Below, in pieces: positions 7,159-14,331 of a stretch of DNA of 14,331 nt. The notes under the pieces are model-generated. The model was not told where the DNA came from, did no database searches, and was given only the letters and a program-made list of their open reading frames with translations. The stretch covers positions 1-14,331 of the forward strand of contig CAKZXL010000891.1 in NCBI GenBank assembly GCA_937883885.1, in the 5' to 3' direction. This DNA comes from an uncultured Aquincola sp. (GTDB taxonomy: Bacteria; Pseudomonadota; Gammaproteobacteria; Burkholderiales; Burkholderiaceae). The position numbers and the translations under genes were made by a program. Position 1 is the first letter of the stretch; the number at the start of each line of letters is the position of its first letter.

Positions 7159-10100
7159 CCCCGTCGGCTCCGGATGGCCGTGAGCAGTACTCTGCCCAAC
7201 TCCCGGCGCTGCACCTGCTCTGCAATCTCGGCTGGAATCTCCTGAGCACCTCCCAGGCCTTGGGGATGCGCGGTAGCACGCGCGAAGTGCTGCTCCGCTC
7301 GCGCCTGGTCGAAGTGCTGCAAACCCGCCGCTACGAATACAAGGGCCAGTCGTACCCGCTGTCCAGCAGCGGGATCGAGCAGATCGTGCGCGAGCTGTCC
7401 GCGCTGAACCTGGCCGAAGGACTGCTGCCGGCCAACGAACGGCTGTACGGCAAGCTCGCGCTGGGCATCACCGTCACCGAGTTCATGCCCGACGGCAAGA
7501 AGCACCAGCCGACGATTCCGGTCATCGACTGGGCCAATCCGGCGGCCAATCGCTGGGACGTGACCGAAGAGATGGAGGTGCTTTCCGCCCAGGGGACGCA
7601 TCACCGCACCCCGGACGTCGTCTGCTTCGTCAACGGCCTGCCGCTGGTGGTGATCGAAGCCAAGCGCCCGGAGTCCACGCACGTGGGCAAGTCGATGGTG
7701 ACAGAGGGCGTCAGCCAGCACCTGCGCAACCAGCGGCCCGACGAAATCCCTCAGCTCTTCGGCTATGCCCAGCTGCTGCTGGCCGCGAGCCAGACCGAGG
7801 GCCGCTACGGCACCACGGGAACGGCCGCCAAGTTCTGGGCCCGCTGGCGGGAGGAAGAGTTCGATGCCGCTCACCAGGCTGCTGCGAAGAACGCCGTGCT
7901 GCCCGCCGACGTGCGCGCCCGCCTGTTCGAAGGCAAGCCCTCAGCCTTGGCCAGCTACTTCGACGCGCTGTGGGCGCAGCCCATGGAGCCCACCGACCAG
8001 GACCGCCTGCTGGTCAGCCTGCTCACGCCTAGGCGGCTGCTGGAGTTCCTCCGCAGTTACGTGCTCTTCGACCGCAAGGTGGGCAAGATCGTCGCGCGCT
8101 ACCAGCAGTTCTTCGGCATCCGTGCGCTGTTGGCGCGCATCCAGCAGCTGCGGCCTGACGGTGGGCGTGAGGGTGGCGTGGTGTGGCACACAACGGGCTC
8201 GGGCAAGAGCTTCACGATGGTGTTCCTCACCAAGGCGCTGCTGCTGGTGGACGCGCTGGCCGAGTGCCGCGTGGTCGTGGTGACCGACCGAGTGGATCTG
8301 GAAGGGCAGCTCTCGCGCAACTTCATCTCGGGCGGCGCCTTCGGCTCGGCCATCGCGTCACTGAAAGACGGGGAGAAGAGCCGCGCGATGACGGGCCGCG
8401 ACCTGGCGCGGCGCATCGGCAGTGGCACCGAACGCATCACCTTCACGCTGGTGCACAAGTTCAACTCGGCGTCCAAGCTGCCGGAGTGCCGCAACCCGTC
8501 GCCCAACCTGATCGTACTGGTGGACGAAGGCCACCGCAGCCACGGCGGCGAAACGCATGAGCGCATGAAGAAGGCGCTGCCACGCGCCGCCTACATCGCG
8601 TTCACGGGCACGCCGCTGCTGAAGGACGAGAAGACCTCCAACAAGTTCGGTCCGATCGTGCATGCCTACACCATGCAGCGGGCCGTAGAAGACGAGACGG
8701 TGGCGCCGCTGCTGTACGAAGAGCGCGTGCCCGAGCTGACGATCAACGAAGAGGCGGTCAACCGCTGGTTCGACAAGATCACCGCCGGCCTGAGCGATGC
8801 ACAGCGTGGTGACCTGAAGAAGAAGTTCGCGAAGAAGGGCGCCATCTACGGCGCGGCAGGCCGCATCGAGCTGATCGCGTGGGACATCGCCACGCACTTC
8901 AGCGAGAATATCAAGAAGCTGGACTTAGGCCTGAAGGGGCAGGTCGCCACCGACAGCAAGCTCGACGCCATCCGCTACAAGAAGGCGCTCGACGACACCG
9001 GCCTCGTCACCAGCGCCATCGTCATCTCGCCGCCCGACACGCGCGAGGGCAACGCCGAAGTGGATGAGGAGAAGCTGCCCGAAGTGCAGAAGTGGTGGAA
9101 GCAGGCGGTGCTGGCCCAAGGGCTGGACGCCGAGACCTACGAGAAGCAGGTGGTGGCCGACTTCGGCACCGACGACGGGCCGGACCTGCTGATCGTGGTG
9201 GACAAGTTGCTCACCGGCTTCGACGAGCCGCGCAACACCGTGCTGTATATCGACAAGCCGCTCAAGGGACACAACCTGATCCAGGCCGTCGCCCGCGTGA
9301 ACCGGCTGCACGACGACAAGCGCTACGGCGTGCTGGTGGATTACCGCGGCATCCTCAAGGAGTTGGACACGGCCATTCGGGCGTACCAGGACCTGGAGAC
9401 CCGCACCCAGGGCGGCTTTGATGTGGCAGACATTGAAGGGCTCTATCGCAACGTCGACACCGAGTACAAGCGCCTGCCAGGGCTGCACGACCGCATGTGG
9501 TCGTTCTTCAAGGGCGTGGCCAACAAGCTGGACCGGGAACAGTTCCGACAGGTGCTGACGCCCAGGTTCGTGAAAGCGGCTGACGGTGAGGAGTACGACG
9601 AGCGGCAGAAGCTGCGCGACGACTTCTACGCCGCGGTGACGGCCTTCGGCCTGTGCCTGCAGACGGCGCTGTCGAGCCGCAGCTTCTTCGAGGACAAGAG
9701 CTTCTCTGAAGCGCTGATCGCCCGGTACAAGGCCGACTTGCGCTTCTTCACCGAACTGCGCATCACTGCACGTCGGGACGCGATGGAAGTGGTGGACTAC
9801 AGCACCTACGAGGAGCAGATCCGCAAGCTGGTGGACAAGCAGGTGATCGGCAAAGAGGTTCGAGAGCCCGAGGGCGTGTACCTCGTGCACCAGCTGGGCC
9901 AGGCCGAGGATCCGAAAGACTGGTCCGAGGAGAAGACGCGCAACGAGACCGACCTGATCCGAACCCGGCTGCGCAAGACCATCGAGCAGGAGCTGGCCGA
10001 CGATCCGTACGCGCAGAAGGTGTTCGGTGAACTGCTGAGGCAAGCGATAGCGGAGGCCGAGGCGATGTTCGATCACCCGCTGAAGCAGTACGCGCTGTTC

Positions 10101-10454
10101 AAGGACTTCGAGGAGCAGGTGTCGTCGCGCCAGCCACCGGGCACCCCAGACCTTTTGGCCGACAAGCCGCATGCACGGGCCTACTTTGGTGTGCTGCGTC
10201 TCGTGCTGGGCGAGGGCGCGGTGGAGGCCATGGACGATGCGGCTCGACAGACCCTGGTGGCGCAGGCCCTGGAGATCGATGAGGTGGTGCGGACGGCGGT
10301 GGCCGAGAACTCTCTCAGCCCGCAAAGCATCGAGGCGGCCATTCGCAAGGGGCTGCTGCCGCTGCTGTTCGGCAAGCTGGGGCTGGTCCGGGCCAAGGAA
10401 GCGGTCGAGCAGATCGTGCAGATCACCCGCCTGGGCCTCGGGAAGGCGCAATGA
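7155..10454 (+). CDS. hsdR: Type I restriction endonuclease subunit HsdR
   Basis: This is a complete 1099-residue motor and nuclease subunit. The N-terminal nuclease domain shows the PD-(D/E)xK pattern: Pro153-Asp154 and Glu168-x-Lys170 in LVVIEAKRP. The superfamily 2 translocase follows with Walker A TTGSGKS (346-352), the DEAD-box-like motif VDEGHRS (456-462), FTGTP (483-487), and from ~677 LLIVVDKLLTGFDEPRN with GHNLIQAVARVNR as motifs V and VI. The C-terminal ~300 residues are helical and probably bind the methylase core. It translocates DNA using ATP and cuts it when it meets unmodified sites. The GTG start at 7155 overlaps the hsdS stop by four bases. All key residues look intact, so it should be active if HsdS is made. 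Confidence 0.96.
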   Translation: MTPSAPDGREQYSAQLPALHLLCNLGWNLLSTSQALGMRGSTREVLLRSRLVEVLQTRRYEYKGQSYPLSSSGIEQIVRELSALNLAEGLLPANERLYGKLALGITVTEFMPDGKKHQPTIPVIDWANPAANRWDVTEEMEVLSAQGTHHRTPDVVCFVNGLPLVVIEAKRPESTHVGKSMVTEGVSQHLRNQRPDEIPQLFGYAQLLLAASQTEGRYGTTGTAAKFWARWREEEFDAAHQAAAKNAVLPADVRARLFEGKPSALASYFDALWAQPMEPTDQDRLLVSLLTPRRLLEFLRSYVLFDRKVGKIVARYQQFFGIRALLARIQQLRPDGGREGGVVWHTTGSGKSFTMVFLTKALLLVDALAECRVVVVTDRVDLEGQLSRNFISGGAFGSAIASLKDGEKSRAMTGRDLARRIGSGTERITFTLVHKFNSASKLPECRNPSPNLIVLVDEGHRSHGGETHERMKKALPRAAYIAFTGTPLLKDEKTSNKFGPIVHAYTMQRAVEDETVAPLLYEERVPELTINEEAVNRWFDKITAGLSDAQRGDLKKKFAKKGAIYGAAGRIELIAWDIATHFSENIKKLDLGLKGQVATDSKLDAIRYKKALDDTGLVTSAIVISPPDTREGNAEVDEEKLPEVQKWWKQAVLAQGLDAETYEKQVVADFGTDDGPDLLIVVDKLLTGFDEPRNTVLYIDKPLKGHNLIQAVARVNRLHDDKRYGVLVDYRGILKELDTAIRAYQDLETRTQGGFDVADIEGLYRNVDTEYKRLPGLHDRMWSFFKGVANKLDREQFRQVLTPRFVKAADGEEYDERQKLRDDFYAAVTAFGLCLQTALSSRSFFEDKSFSEALIARYKADLRFFTELRITARRDAMEVVDYSTYEEQIRKLVDKQVIGKEVREPEGVYLVHQLGQAEDPKDWSEEKTRNETDLIRTRLRKTIEQELADDPYAQKVFGELLRQAIAEAEAMFDHPLKQYALFKDFEEQVSSRQPPGTPDLLADKPHARAYFGVLRLVLGEGAVEAMDDAARQTLVAQALEIDEVVRTAVAENSLSPQSIEAAIRKGLLPLLFGKLGLVRAKEAVEQIVQITRLGLGKAQ

Positions 10455-11215
10455 CCAGCGCGCTGGCCAATCAGCTCGCGAAGCCTGGCCGATTCAGCGT
10501 TCGTTATGGCGAGGGCGTCATCAACTACGCACTGAGGTTGCAGCCGCAGCGGCAGCCCTCCAGGGTGGCCATCCACGTGGAGGCCAACGGGCGTGTCCTG
10601 GTCGACGCGCCTTTGGGCGCCACGCACGCCGCCGTGGCGCAGGCCGTGAAGAAGCGCGCCGGGTGGATTGCGCAGCATGTGGCGCAGGCCAAGGCACGGC
10701 TGGAGCACGTTCGCCACCGGGACTACACCAGCGGCGAGGCCGTGCACTACCTGGGGCGACGCTACCGGCTGCGCGTGACCGTGGATCCCACGGCAGCGGC
10801 GTCGTGCCGGCTGCGCGGCGGCTTCTTGGAGATCACCGTCCAGCGCAGAGCTGCCGCGGAGGTGCAGGCCGAGATGTCAGCGTGGCTTCGTCATCAGGCC
10901 GGCGAAGTGCTGCGCGAACGCCTGGACACCATCGCCGCTGGACTGCGCTGGGTGAAGGTACCGCCACCGATGCGTCTGCAGTGGATGCGCGTGCAGTGGG
11001 GCAGCTGCTCGCCGCGCGGGCGCATCACTTTGCACCCGGCCTTGGTGCAGGCGCCTCGGGACTGCATCGACTATGTCGTGCTCCATGAGCTTTGCCACCT
11101 GGCCAGCCATGACCACAGCGCCAGGTTCTACCGACTGCTTGACCGGCACATGCCTGGCTGGCGTGCTGTCAAGGCGCGGCTGGATGGCATGGCTGAAGAC
11201 CTGCTGCGGCAGTAG
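10451..11215 (+). CDS. YgjP-like zinc metallopeptidase linked to type I RM
   Basis: The 254-residue protein belongs to the YgjP-like (DUF45/SprT-related) metallopeptidases. The zinc site is clear: HELCH at 212-216, with His222 of HSARFY as the likely third ligand. The conserved WGSCSPRGRITLHPAL (183-198) precedes it. No signal peptide is seen, so it acts in the cytoplasm. Genes of this family are often found next to hsdR, but their substrate is not known. Removal or trimming of HsdR, or a role in relieving restriction, would be reasonable guesses and no more. The ATG overlaps the hsdR stop by four bases (ATGA), so it is coupled to the nuclease subunit and expected to be made with it. Confidence 0.9.
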   Translation: MTSALANQLAKPGRFSVRYGEGVINYALRLQPQRQPSRVAIHVEANGRVLVDAPLGATHAAVAQAVKKRAGWIAQHVAQAKARLEHVRHRDYTSGEAVHYLGRRYRLRVTVDPTAAASCRLRGGFLEITVQRRAAAEVQAEMSAWLRHQAGEVLRERLDTIAAGLRWVKVPPPMRLQWMRVQWGSCSPRGRITLHPALVQAPRDCIDYVVLHELCHLASHDHSARFYRLLDRHMPGWRAVKARLDGMAEDLLRQ

Positions 11216-11231
11216 CCGCGAGCGCTTGAGC

Positions 11232-11237
11232 GGGAGG
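11232..11237 (+). promoter_or_regulatory. Ribosome binding site deciding the start of the 371-residue gene
   Basis: GGGAGG lies seven bases before the ATG at 11245 but only one base before the in-frame GTG at 11239, so the ATG is the better start. Confidence 0.7.
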
Positions 11238-11244
11238 CGTGGGG

Positions 11245-12360
11245 ATGCACGATGCGGACGAAGACTTCAGCATGTTGCTGAAGTTTCCGGCTGACTACCC
11301 CTTGGCGGACCTGTATGCGCTGAGTGAGCGCCTCGCTGGCACCGAGGTATGTGTGCCGGGGTACTTGCCGCCACCCGTAGGTCTGTTTCACCCCGATGGG
11401 TTCTTCTACGACCAGCACATCGAGCGATCGAAGACGATCCTGATTCCCGACCGAAACGTGGTGTCCCGGATGGCACAGCTTGCGCGTTGGGCGCCGTGTG
11501 GAGGCCGATCAGCAGGTCCGAACGGCTGCCGGCCTTCTCGCGTTTGCGCAGTGCCTCGACATCGAGATCGACCCATCGGTGGCATTCCACGACCGGCGCA
11601 CACGGCTGGCAACGAGGCGGCGTGGGAGGAGCTGGGCTGGTTTCGGTCCGCCGACAACGCGAGGGTGCACGATGTGATGGACGTCGCACTCGGTCGTGGG
11701 GATCAACTCCGCGCGCCAGGTCTACCGCACGAGGTGCAGAAGCACGACCTCGCCAAGCCGCTCAGGCGCTGGAACCGGAACTACATCATCGCGTTGAAGG
11801 TGATGGATCTCGAGATGCAGGACCTGAGGCCCATCGAGCGGGTGCTGCGCCTTCTGGATTGGATGAGGGATGACTTCATGTTCGGTGGGCCGGCAGCCAT
11901 GCTGGCCAGCGTCTACTTCGCCCCCAACTCGCCGCCGAGGCGTCGGGTGTTCAAGGACAAGAACTCATCAGACCGAGAGGCAGCGATCGCAGGCGCGCGC
12001 AATGCCGCCTGGGACCTGACCCACCTGAGCGAGTTTGTCCGCAAAGTGAACGAGGCAGGACCTGACGGGCGCCCACGTTACCTGTTCGCCAGCTTCGACC
12101 GGCACCTGCGTCTGATGGCCAAGCTGCTGTTTGACTGCGCCACCGAGATTTCTGCTGCCGATGCGCTGCCGAAGGCGTTGTCGAGTTGGTGGTCGAAGAC
12201 AGACGCACGCCGGATCGCAGCTACGATTGCGGGTCACCTGGATCGGATCAACTCGGCCGAGTGGCGTGCCAAGACTGCGCCGGTGCCTGACTTCATCAAC
12301 CACATGATCGCGCGTGGCGAAGCGATCGTTCGTGAGGCGGCCGTCAAGCCCAGGGGCTAA
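11245..12360 (+). CDS. Unknown 371-residue protein with a compensated frameshift pair
   Basis: I cannot name a family. The protein begins MHDADEDFSMLLKFPADYPL and has no signal peptide or membrane span. Residues ~82-117 look out of frame: the frame one base later reads GRRVEADQQVRTAAG, then LLAFAQCLDIEIDPSVAFHD, which continues naturally from LAR81 and rejoins at AHTAGNEAAWEELGWF. One extra base near 11488 and one missing near 11594 would explain this. TILIPDRNVVSRM (64-76) and YLFASFDRHLRLM (279-291) loosely resemble the first and last acidic motifs of PIN-type nucleases (Asp69, Asn71, Asp285); this is a guess from pattern. It lies 29 bases after the metallopeptidase on the same strand, probably in the same operon. 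Its stop overlaps the opposing DUF4400-type gene by four bases. Confidence 0.75.
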   Translation: MHDADEDFSMLLKFPADYPLADLYALSERLAGTEVCVPGYLPPPVGLFHPDGFFYDQHIERSKTILIPDRNVVSRMAQLARWAPCGGRSAGPNGCRPSRVCAVPRHRDRPIGGIPRPAHTAGNEAAWEELGWFRSADNARVHDVMDVALGRGDQLRAPGLPHEVQKHDLAKPLRRWNRNYIIALKVMDLEMQDLRPIERVLRLLDWMRDDFMFGGPAAMLASVYFAPNSPPRRRVFKDKNSSDREAAIAGARNAAWDLTHLSEFVRKVNEAGPDGRPRYLFASFDRHLRLMAKLLFDCATEISAADALPKALSSWWSKTDARRIAATIAGHLDRINSAEWRAKTAPVPDFINHMIARGEAIVREAAVKPRG

Positions 12361-12980
12361 GCCCGGCGGTGGAAGTTGGCCAGCGCCAGGGCTGCGAGCG
12401 CCGCGACACCAACGGGCACGACGGGTAGCAGCAGCGGTGGCATCGTCATCGGAATGACGAGCGCCACGACCGCGGCACACGCAGCGGTGATGGCCAAGCC
12501 TGCAAACAGCGCGAAGAGCTCGGGATCGTGGTGCCTGAACTCCTTGGCCTTGATCAGCCGCACGATGCCGCCGTCGATCAAGGCCGCCAACGCGGCCACT
12601 GCCAACCATGGCAGCCACTCGACCATGGCCGATGCACGAAACGCGGCCAGGAGTACCAATGCATCGATCGCACGGAAGTAGCTGTTCCCGAACAGCCGCT
12701 GGTTGACGGAAGCCATCTCCCGCGCCACGGCGCCGTCGACGCCGTTTGCTGCCGACGCGGTGGCGGCCGGAGGCACAGGCGTGGCCTCCCGTGCGGCACC
12801 CTGGAGGCCCAGCGCTCGGTCGAGGATCCGCAGCGCGGGCGCCTCGCCCCAGAACTCTTCCATCGCCTGGTGCTCGGTTCGAATCTGCGCCAGGAACCGT
12901 TCCGGCGGATGCGCCGAGGGCAGGTAGAGCACCAGCACCAGCAGGCACAGCAGCGCGGCGATGGTGACGACGCGGATCAC
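12357..12980 (-). CDS. DUF4400/PFL_4697-type conjugation membrane protein
   Basis: The 207-residue protein looks like the membrane partner that follows TraD in many conjugative elements. Hydrophobic segments lie at about 5-22 (IAALLCLLVLVLYL), 105-140 (LVLLAAFRASAMVEWLPWLAVAALAALI), and two near the C-terminus (LAITAACAAVVALVI and LLLPVVPVGVAALAALALA). A soluble loop of about 75 residues follows the first. The charged stretch KAKEFRHHDPELFAL between the middle and last helices is also typical of this family. It should sit in the inner membrane with TraD; its exact role in transfer is not known. The GTG start overlaps the TraD stop (GTGA, 12977-12980) and has a weak GGGG upstream, so it is translated by coupling. 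Its stop overlaps the cargo's last stop codon by four bases. Confidence 0.85.
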   Translation of the reverse strand: MIRVVTIAALLCLLVLVLYLPSAHPPERFLAQIRTEHQAMEEFWGEAPALRILDRALGLQGAAREATPVPPAATASAANGVDGAVAREMASVNQRLFGNSYFRAIDALVLLAAFRASAMVEWLPWLAVAALAALIDGGIVRLIKAKEFRHHDPELFALFAGLAITAACAAVVALVIPMTMPPLLLPVVPVGVAALAALALANFHRRA

Positions 12981-14331
12981 GACGCATGCCCCGTCATCGC
13001 AGCTGGCGTCCGGATCGCCTTCGTTGGCGCCGCACGTTTTGCTGTGGGCTCATCCGCATCCGGGTCGAGGATCGGGAACCGCCCCTTGATGATCCGCCCG
13101 CCCGACACCGAGGCGAAGTACTGAAGGTTTGGCAGCTTGCCCAGCACGTCGGCCGGCACCATCTCCTCGAAGCTCTCGGTGAGTTGCGTCGAGTAGCTCG
13201 ACGAGAAGTCGCCCAGGTGGGCGTCGGCGCCGCTGCTCAGGCCTACGCGCATCGAGTGGATCGCGGTCTTGCCGAAGGTCTCGACCACGAAGTCCTGTGT
13301 CGGCCGGTCCTTGGACCGCAGCGCGATGAGGTTGTTCAGGTTGCCCAGCGCCATGCGCGCCGCATCTTCGCTGCCCAGGCGCTTGGCCAGGTCGGCCAGC
13401 GTCTGCATCGCGCAGGTGGTGAAGATGCCACCCTCGGCGCCCTTGTTCAGGATCTCGATCAGCGGCTGGTTGATGACGTTCGACACCTCGTCCACGAAGA
13501 GCGAGATGCGCCGGTAGCCGCCCAGGTTGTAGCGCATTCCCGCACGCGCGGCCAGGTCGGCCAGGGCCAGTGCGCCGATGGCGGTGGCGACCGACGGGTC
13601 GGGCAGGGAGTCCAGGCACATGTACAGCACGTGGCCGGCGCGTTCGATCTTCTCGAAGTTCATGATCGGCCTCGCATCGCTGGCGTCGAAGGGGTCGGGC
13701 GACAGGCTGCGGCCGAGGTCACCCGAGGTCAGCATCGAGAGCACCGGCAGCAGGTTGGCGGTGATCTTCTGGTAGTGCTCGCGGTTGTGGCGGAAGGTGC
13801 GCACCTGGGCGTCGAGCACCTTGTTGCGCTGCGACTGCGGGACGTGGTGTTCGTAGAAGGCGACCAGGGCCAGCAGGTCCGCACTGGCCGCCTCAGACGG
13901 GCGCTTCATGTTTCCGCGGTGGGCGTCGTGCAGCAGCTTCTTCATCTCCGGTTGGTCGCGCCAGCCGGTGCCGAGCAGCCGCTCGTAGAAGCGGCGCAGC
14001 GTCGCTTCCAGCACGGGCTCGATGCCGCCCTCGATGTACTTGGTGAGCTTGACCAGATTCGGCCGCTCCTCCAGTTCCACCAGCCCCTGCACGACCACGT
14101 TCACGGCATCCCAGCCGAAGGCGGAGAAGGCGCCGGCCGTGTCCGGCGGCATGATCGACTGGATCCTCGACGCGATCTCGGTGGGCTTCTGCCAGTTGAA
14201 GGTGAAGTCCAGGCGCACGCCGGCTTCGGGGAAGGCGGGGTGGAACTCGAGGAAGGTGTCGGGGTCGCGCCAGTCCTCGCAGGCGCGCTGGGTGACACGC
14301 TTCAGGCGGCGGCTGTTCTTGGGGTCGATGA
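12977..14331 (-). CDS. traD: Conjugative coupling protein TraD, SXT/TOL type (C-terminal part; 5' end outside window)
   Basis: About 450 residues are present. The frame is open to the right edge (DPKNSRRLKRV at the very start), so a GTG at 14218 is an internal valine and not the start. The visible part includes Walker B as RISLFVDEVSNV (Asp-Glu at about 13487-13492), then GGIFTTCAMQTLADLAKRLGS, GNLNNLIALRSKDRPTQDF, and a C-terminus with LPNLQYFASVSGGRIIKGRFPI, all typical of the SXT/TOL TraD subfamily. Walker A would lie upstream, outside the window. This inner-membrane ATPase brings the relaxase-bound DNA strand to the type IV secretion channel. It ends with a short basic tail and overlaps the DUF4400-type gene by four bases. 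Confidence 0.93.
   Translation of the reverse strand, partial: IDPKNSRRLKRVTQRACEDWRDPDTFLEFHPAFPEAGVRLDFTFNWQKPTEIASRIQSIMPPDTAGAFSAFGWDAVNVVVQGLVELEERPNLVKLTKYIEGGIEPVLEATLRRFYERLLGTGWRDQPEMKKLLHDAHRGNMKRPSEAASADLLALVAFYEHHVPQSQRNKVLDAQVRTFRHNREHYQKITANLLPVLSMLTSGDLGRSLSPDPFDASDARPIMNFEKIERAGHVLYMCLDSLPDPSVATAIGALALADLAARAGMRYNLGGYRRISLFVDEVSNVINQPLIEILNKGAEGGIFTTCAMQTLADLAKRLGSEDAARMALGNLNNLIALRSKDRPTQDFVVETFGKTAIHSMRVGLSSGADAHLGDFSSSYSTQLTESFEEMVPADVLGKLPNLQYFASVSGGRIIKGRFPILDPDADEPTAKRAAPTKAIRTPAAMTGHAS

Larger units (their letters stand above)
2722..12360 (+). mobile_element. Cargo block: extended type I RM operon inserted against the conjugation genes
   Basis: Seven plus-strand genes are packed with overlaps or gaps of at most 29 bases, while all conjugation genes on both sides are on the minus strand. 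The last cargo stop codon overlaps the DUF4400-type stop by four bases (12357-12360). No transposase, recombinase, target duplication or terminal inverted repeat was found at either edge, so acquisition by homologous or site-directed recombination of flanking DNA is more likely than transposition. The block edges are inferred from gene direction and content only. Confidence 0.55.
1..14331. mobile_element. Segment of a conjugative element (ICE or plasmid) carrying an RM cargo block
   Basis: Minus-strand conjugation genes occur on both sides of the window: TraD and a DUF4400-type membrane protein on the right, a VirB1-like transglycosylase and an OmpA-like lipoprotein on the left. TraD followed at once by a DUF4400-type protein is a known arrangement in SXT/TOL-type and PFL_4696/4697-type conjugative elements. 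The plus-strand cargo lies between them. No integrase, att site, relaxase or replication gene is visible, so ICE and plasmid cannot be told apart, and neither end of the element is in the window. Confidence 0.65.

Noticed and set aside
8925..10451. A 508-codon minus-strand open frame
   Set aside because: It is antisense to the conserved hsdR motor and C-terminal region. Its His/Leu/Gln-rich translation is typical of a shadow frame.
7155..12360. Possible BREX, DISARM or other named multi-gene defence system
   Set aside because: No BrxL/PglZ, DUF1998 or phospholipase D gene is present. The enzyme core is a standard type I HsdM/HsdS/HsdR set.

Overview
This is a G+C-rich piece of a proteobacterial conjugative element, either an integrative conjugative element (ICE) or a related plasmid. 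It is interrupted by a type I restriction-modification (RM) cargo block. Base composition, codon use and a TraD of the SXT/TOL kind next to a DUF4400-type membrane protein suggest a beta- or gammaproteobacterial host, perhaps Burkholderiales or Xanthomonadales. No taxonomic marker gene is present, so this is inference. No integrase, transposase, tRNA, rRNA or CRISPR array was found.

Conjugation genes lie on the minus strand at both ends. On the right, the C-terminal ~450 residues of the coupling protein TraD (12977-14331, 5' end beyond the window) are coupled by a 4-bp GTGA overlap to a four-helix DUF4400-type membrane protein (12357-12980). On the left, same strand, are an unrecognised 171-residue protein with an internal duplication (1955-2470), a VirB1-like lytic transglycosylase (1150-1743), an OmpA-like peptidoglycan-binding lipoprotein coupled to it by an ATGA overlap (383-1153), and the start of an unknown membrane or secreted, possibly pilin-like protein (1-231).

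Between these halves, on the plus strand, sits a compact cargo block (2722-12360): a single-TRD HsdS-like protein, hsdM, rhuM, full-length two-TRD hsdS, hsdR, a YgjP-like zinc metallopeptidase, and a 371-residue protein of unknown function. From hsdM to the metallopeptidase the start and stop codons overlap or nearly touch, so this is one translationally coupled operon. Methylase (HsdM), specificity subunit (HsdS) and endonuclease/translocase (HsdR) should form a complete type I enzyme. RhuM, the metallopeptidase and the small S-like protein are accessory genes whose roles in such loci are not settled.

Two genes carry indels. rhuM has lost one base near 5617 and now stops at 5664, 286 bases before the hsdS start that its intact frame would have overlapped. 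The 371-residue gene shows a +1/-1 compensating pair near 11488 and 11594 that scrambles about 36 residues. Both could be real or sequencing errors. The most system-like object here is the extended RM operon with its two S-type proteins, RhuM, protease and terminal unknown gene. Its core is a known type I RM system; the added parts are what may be new.
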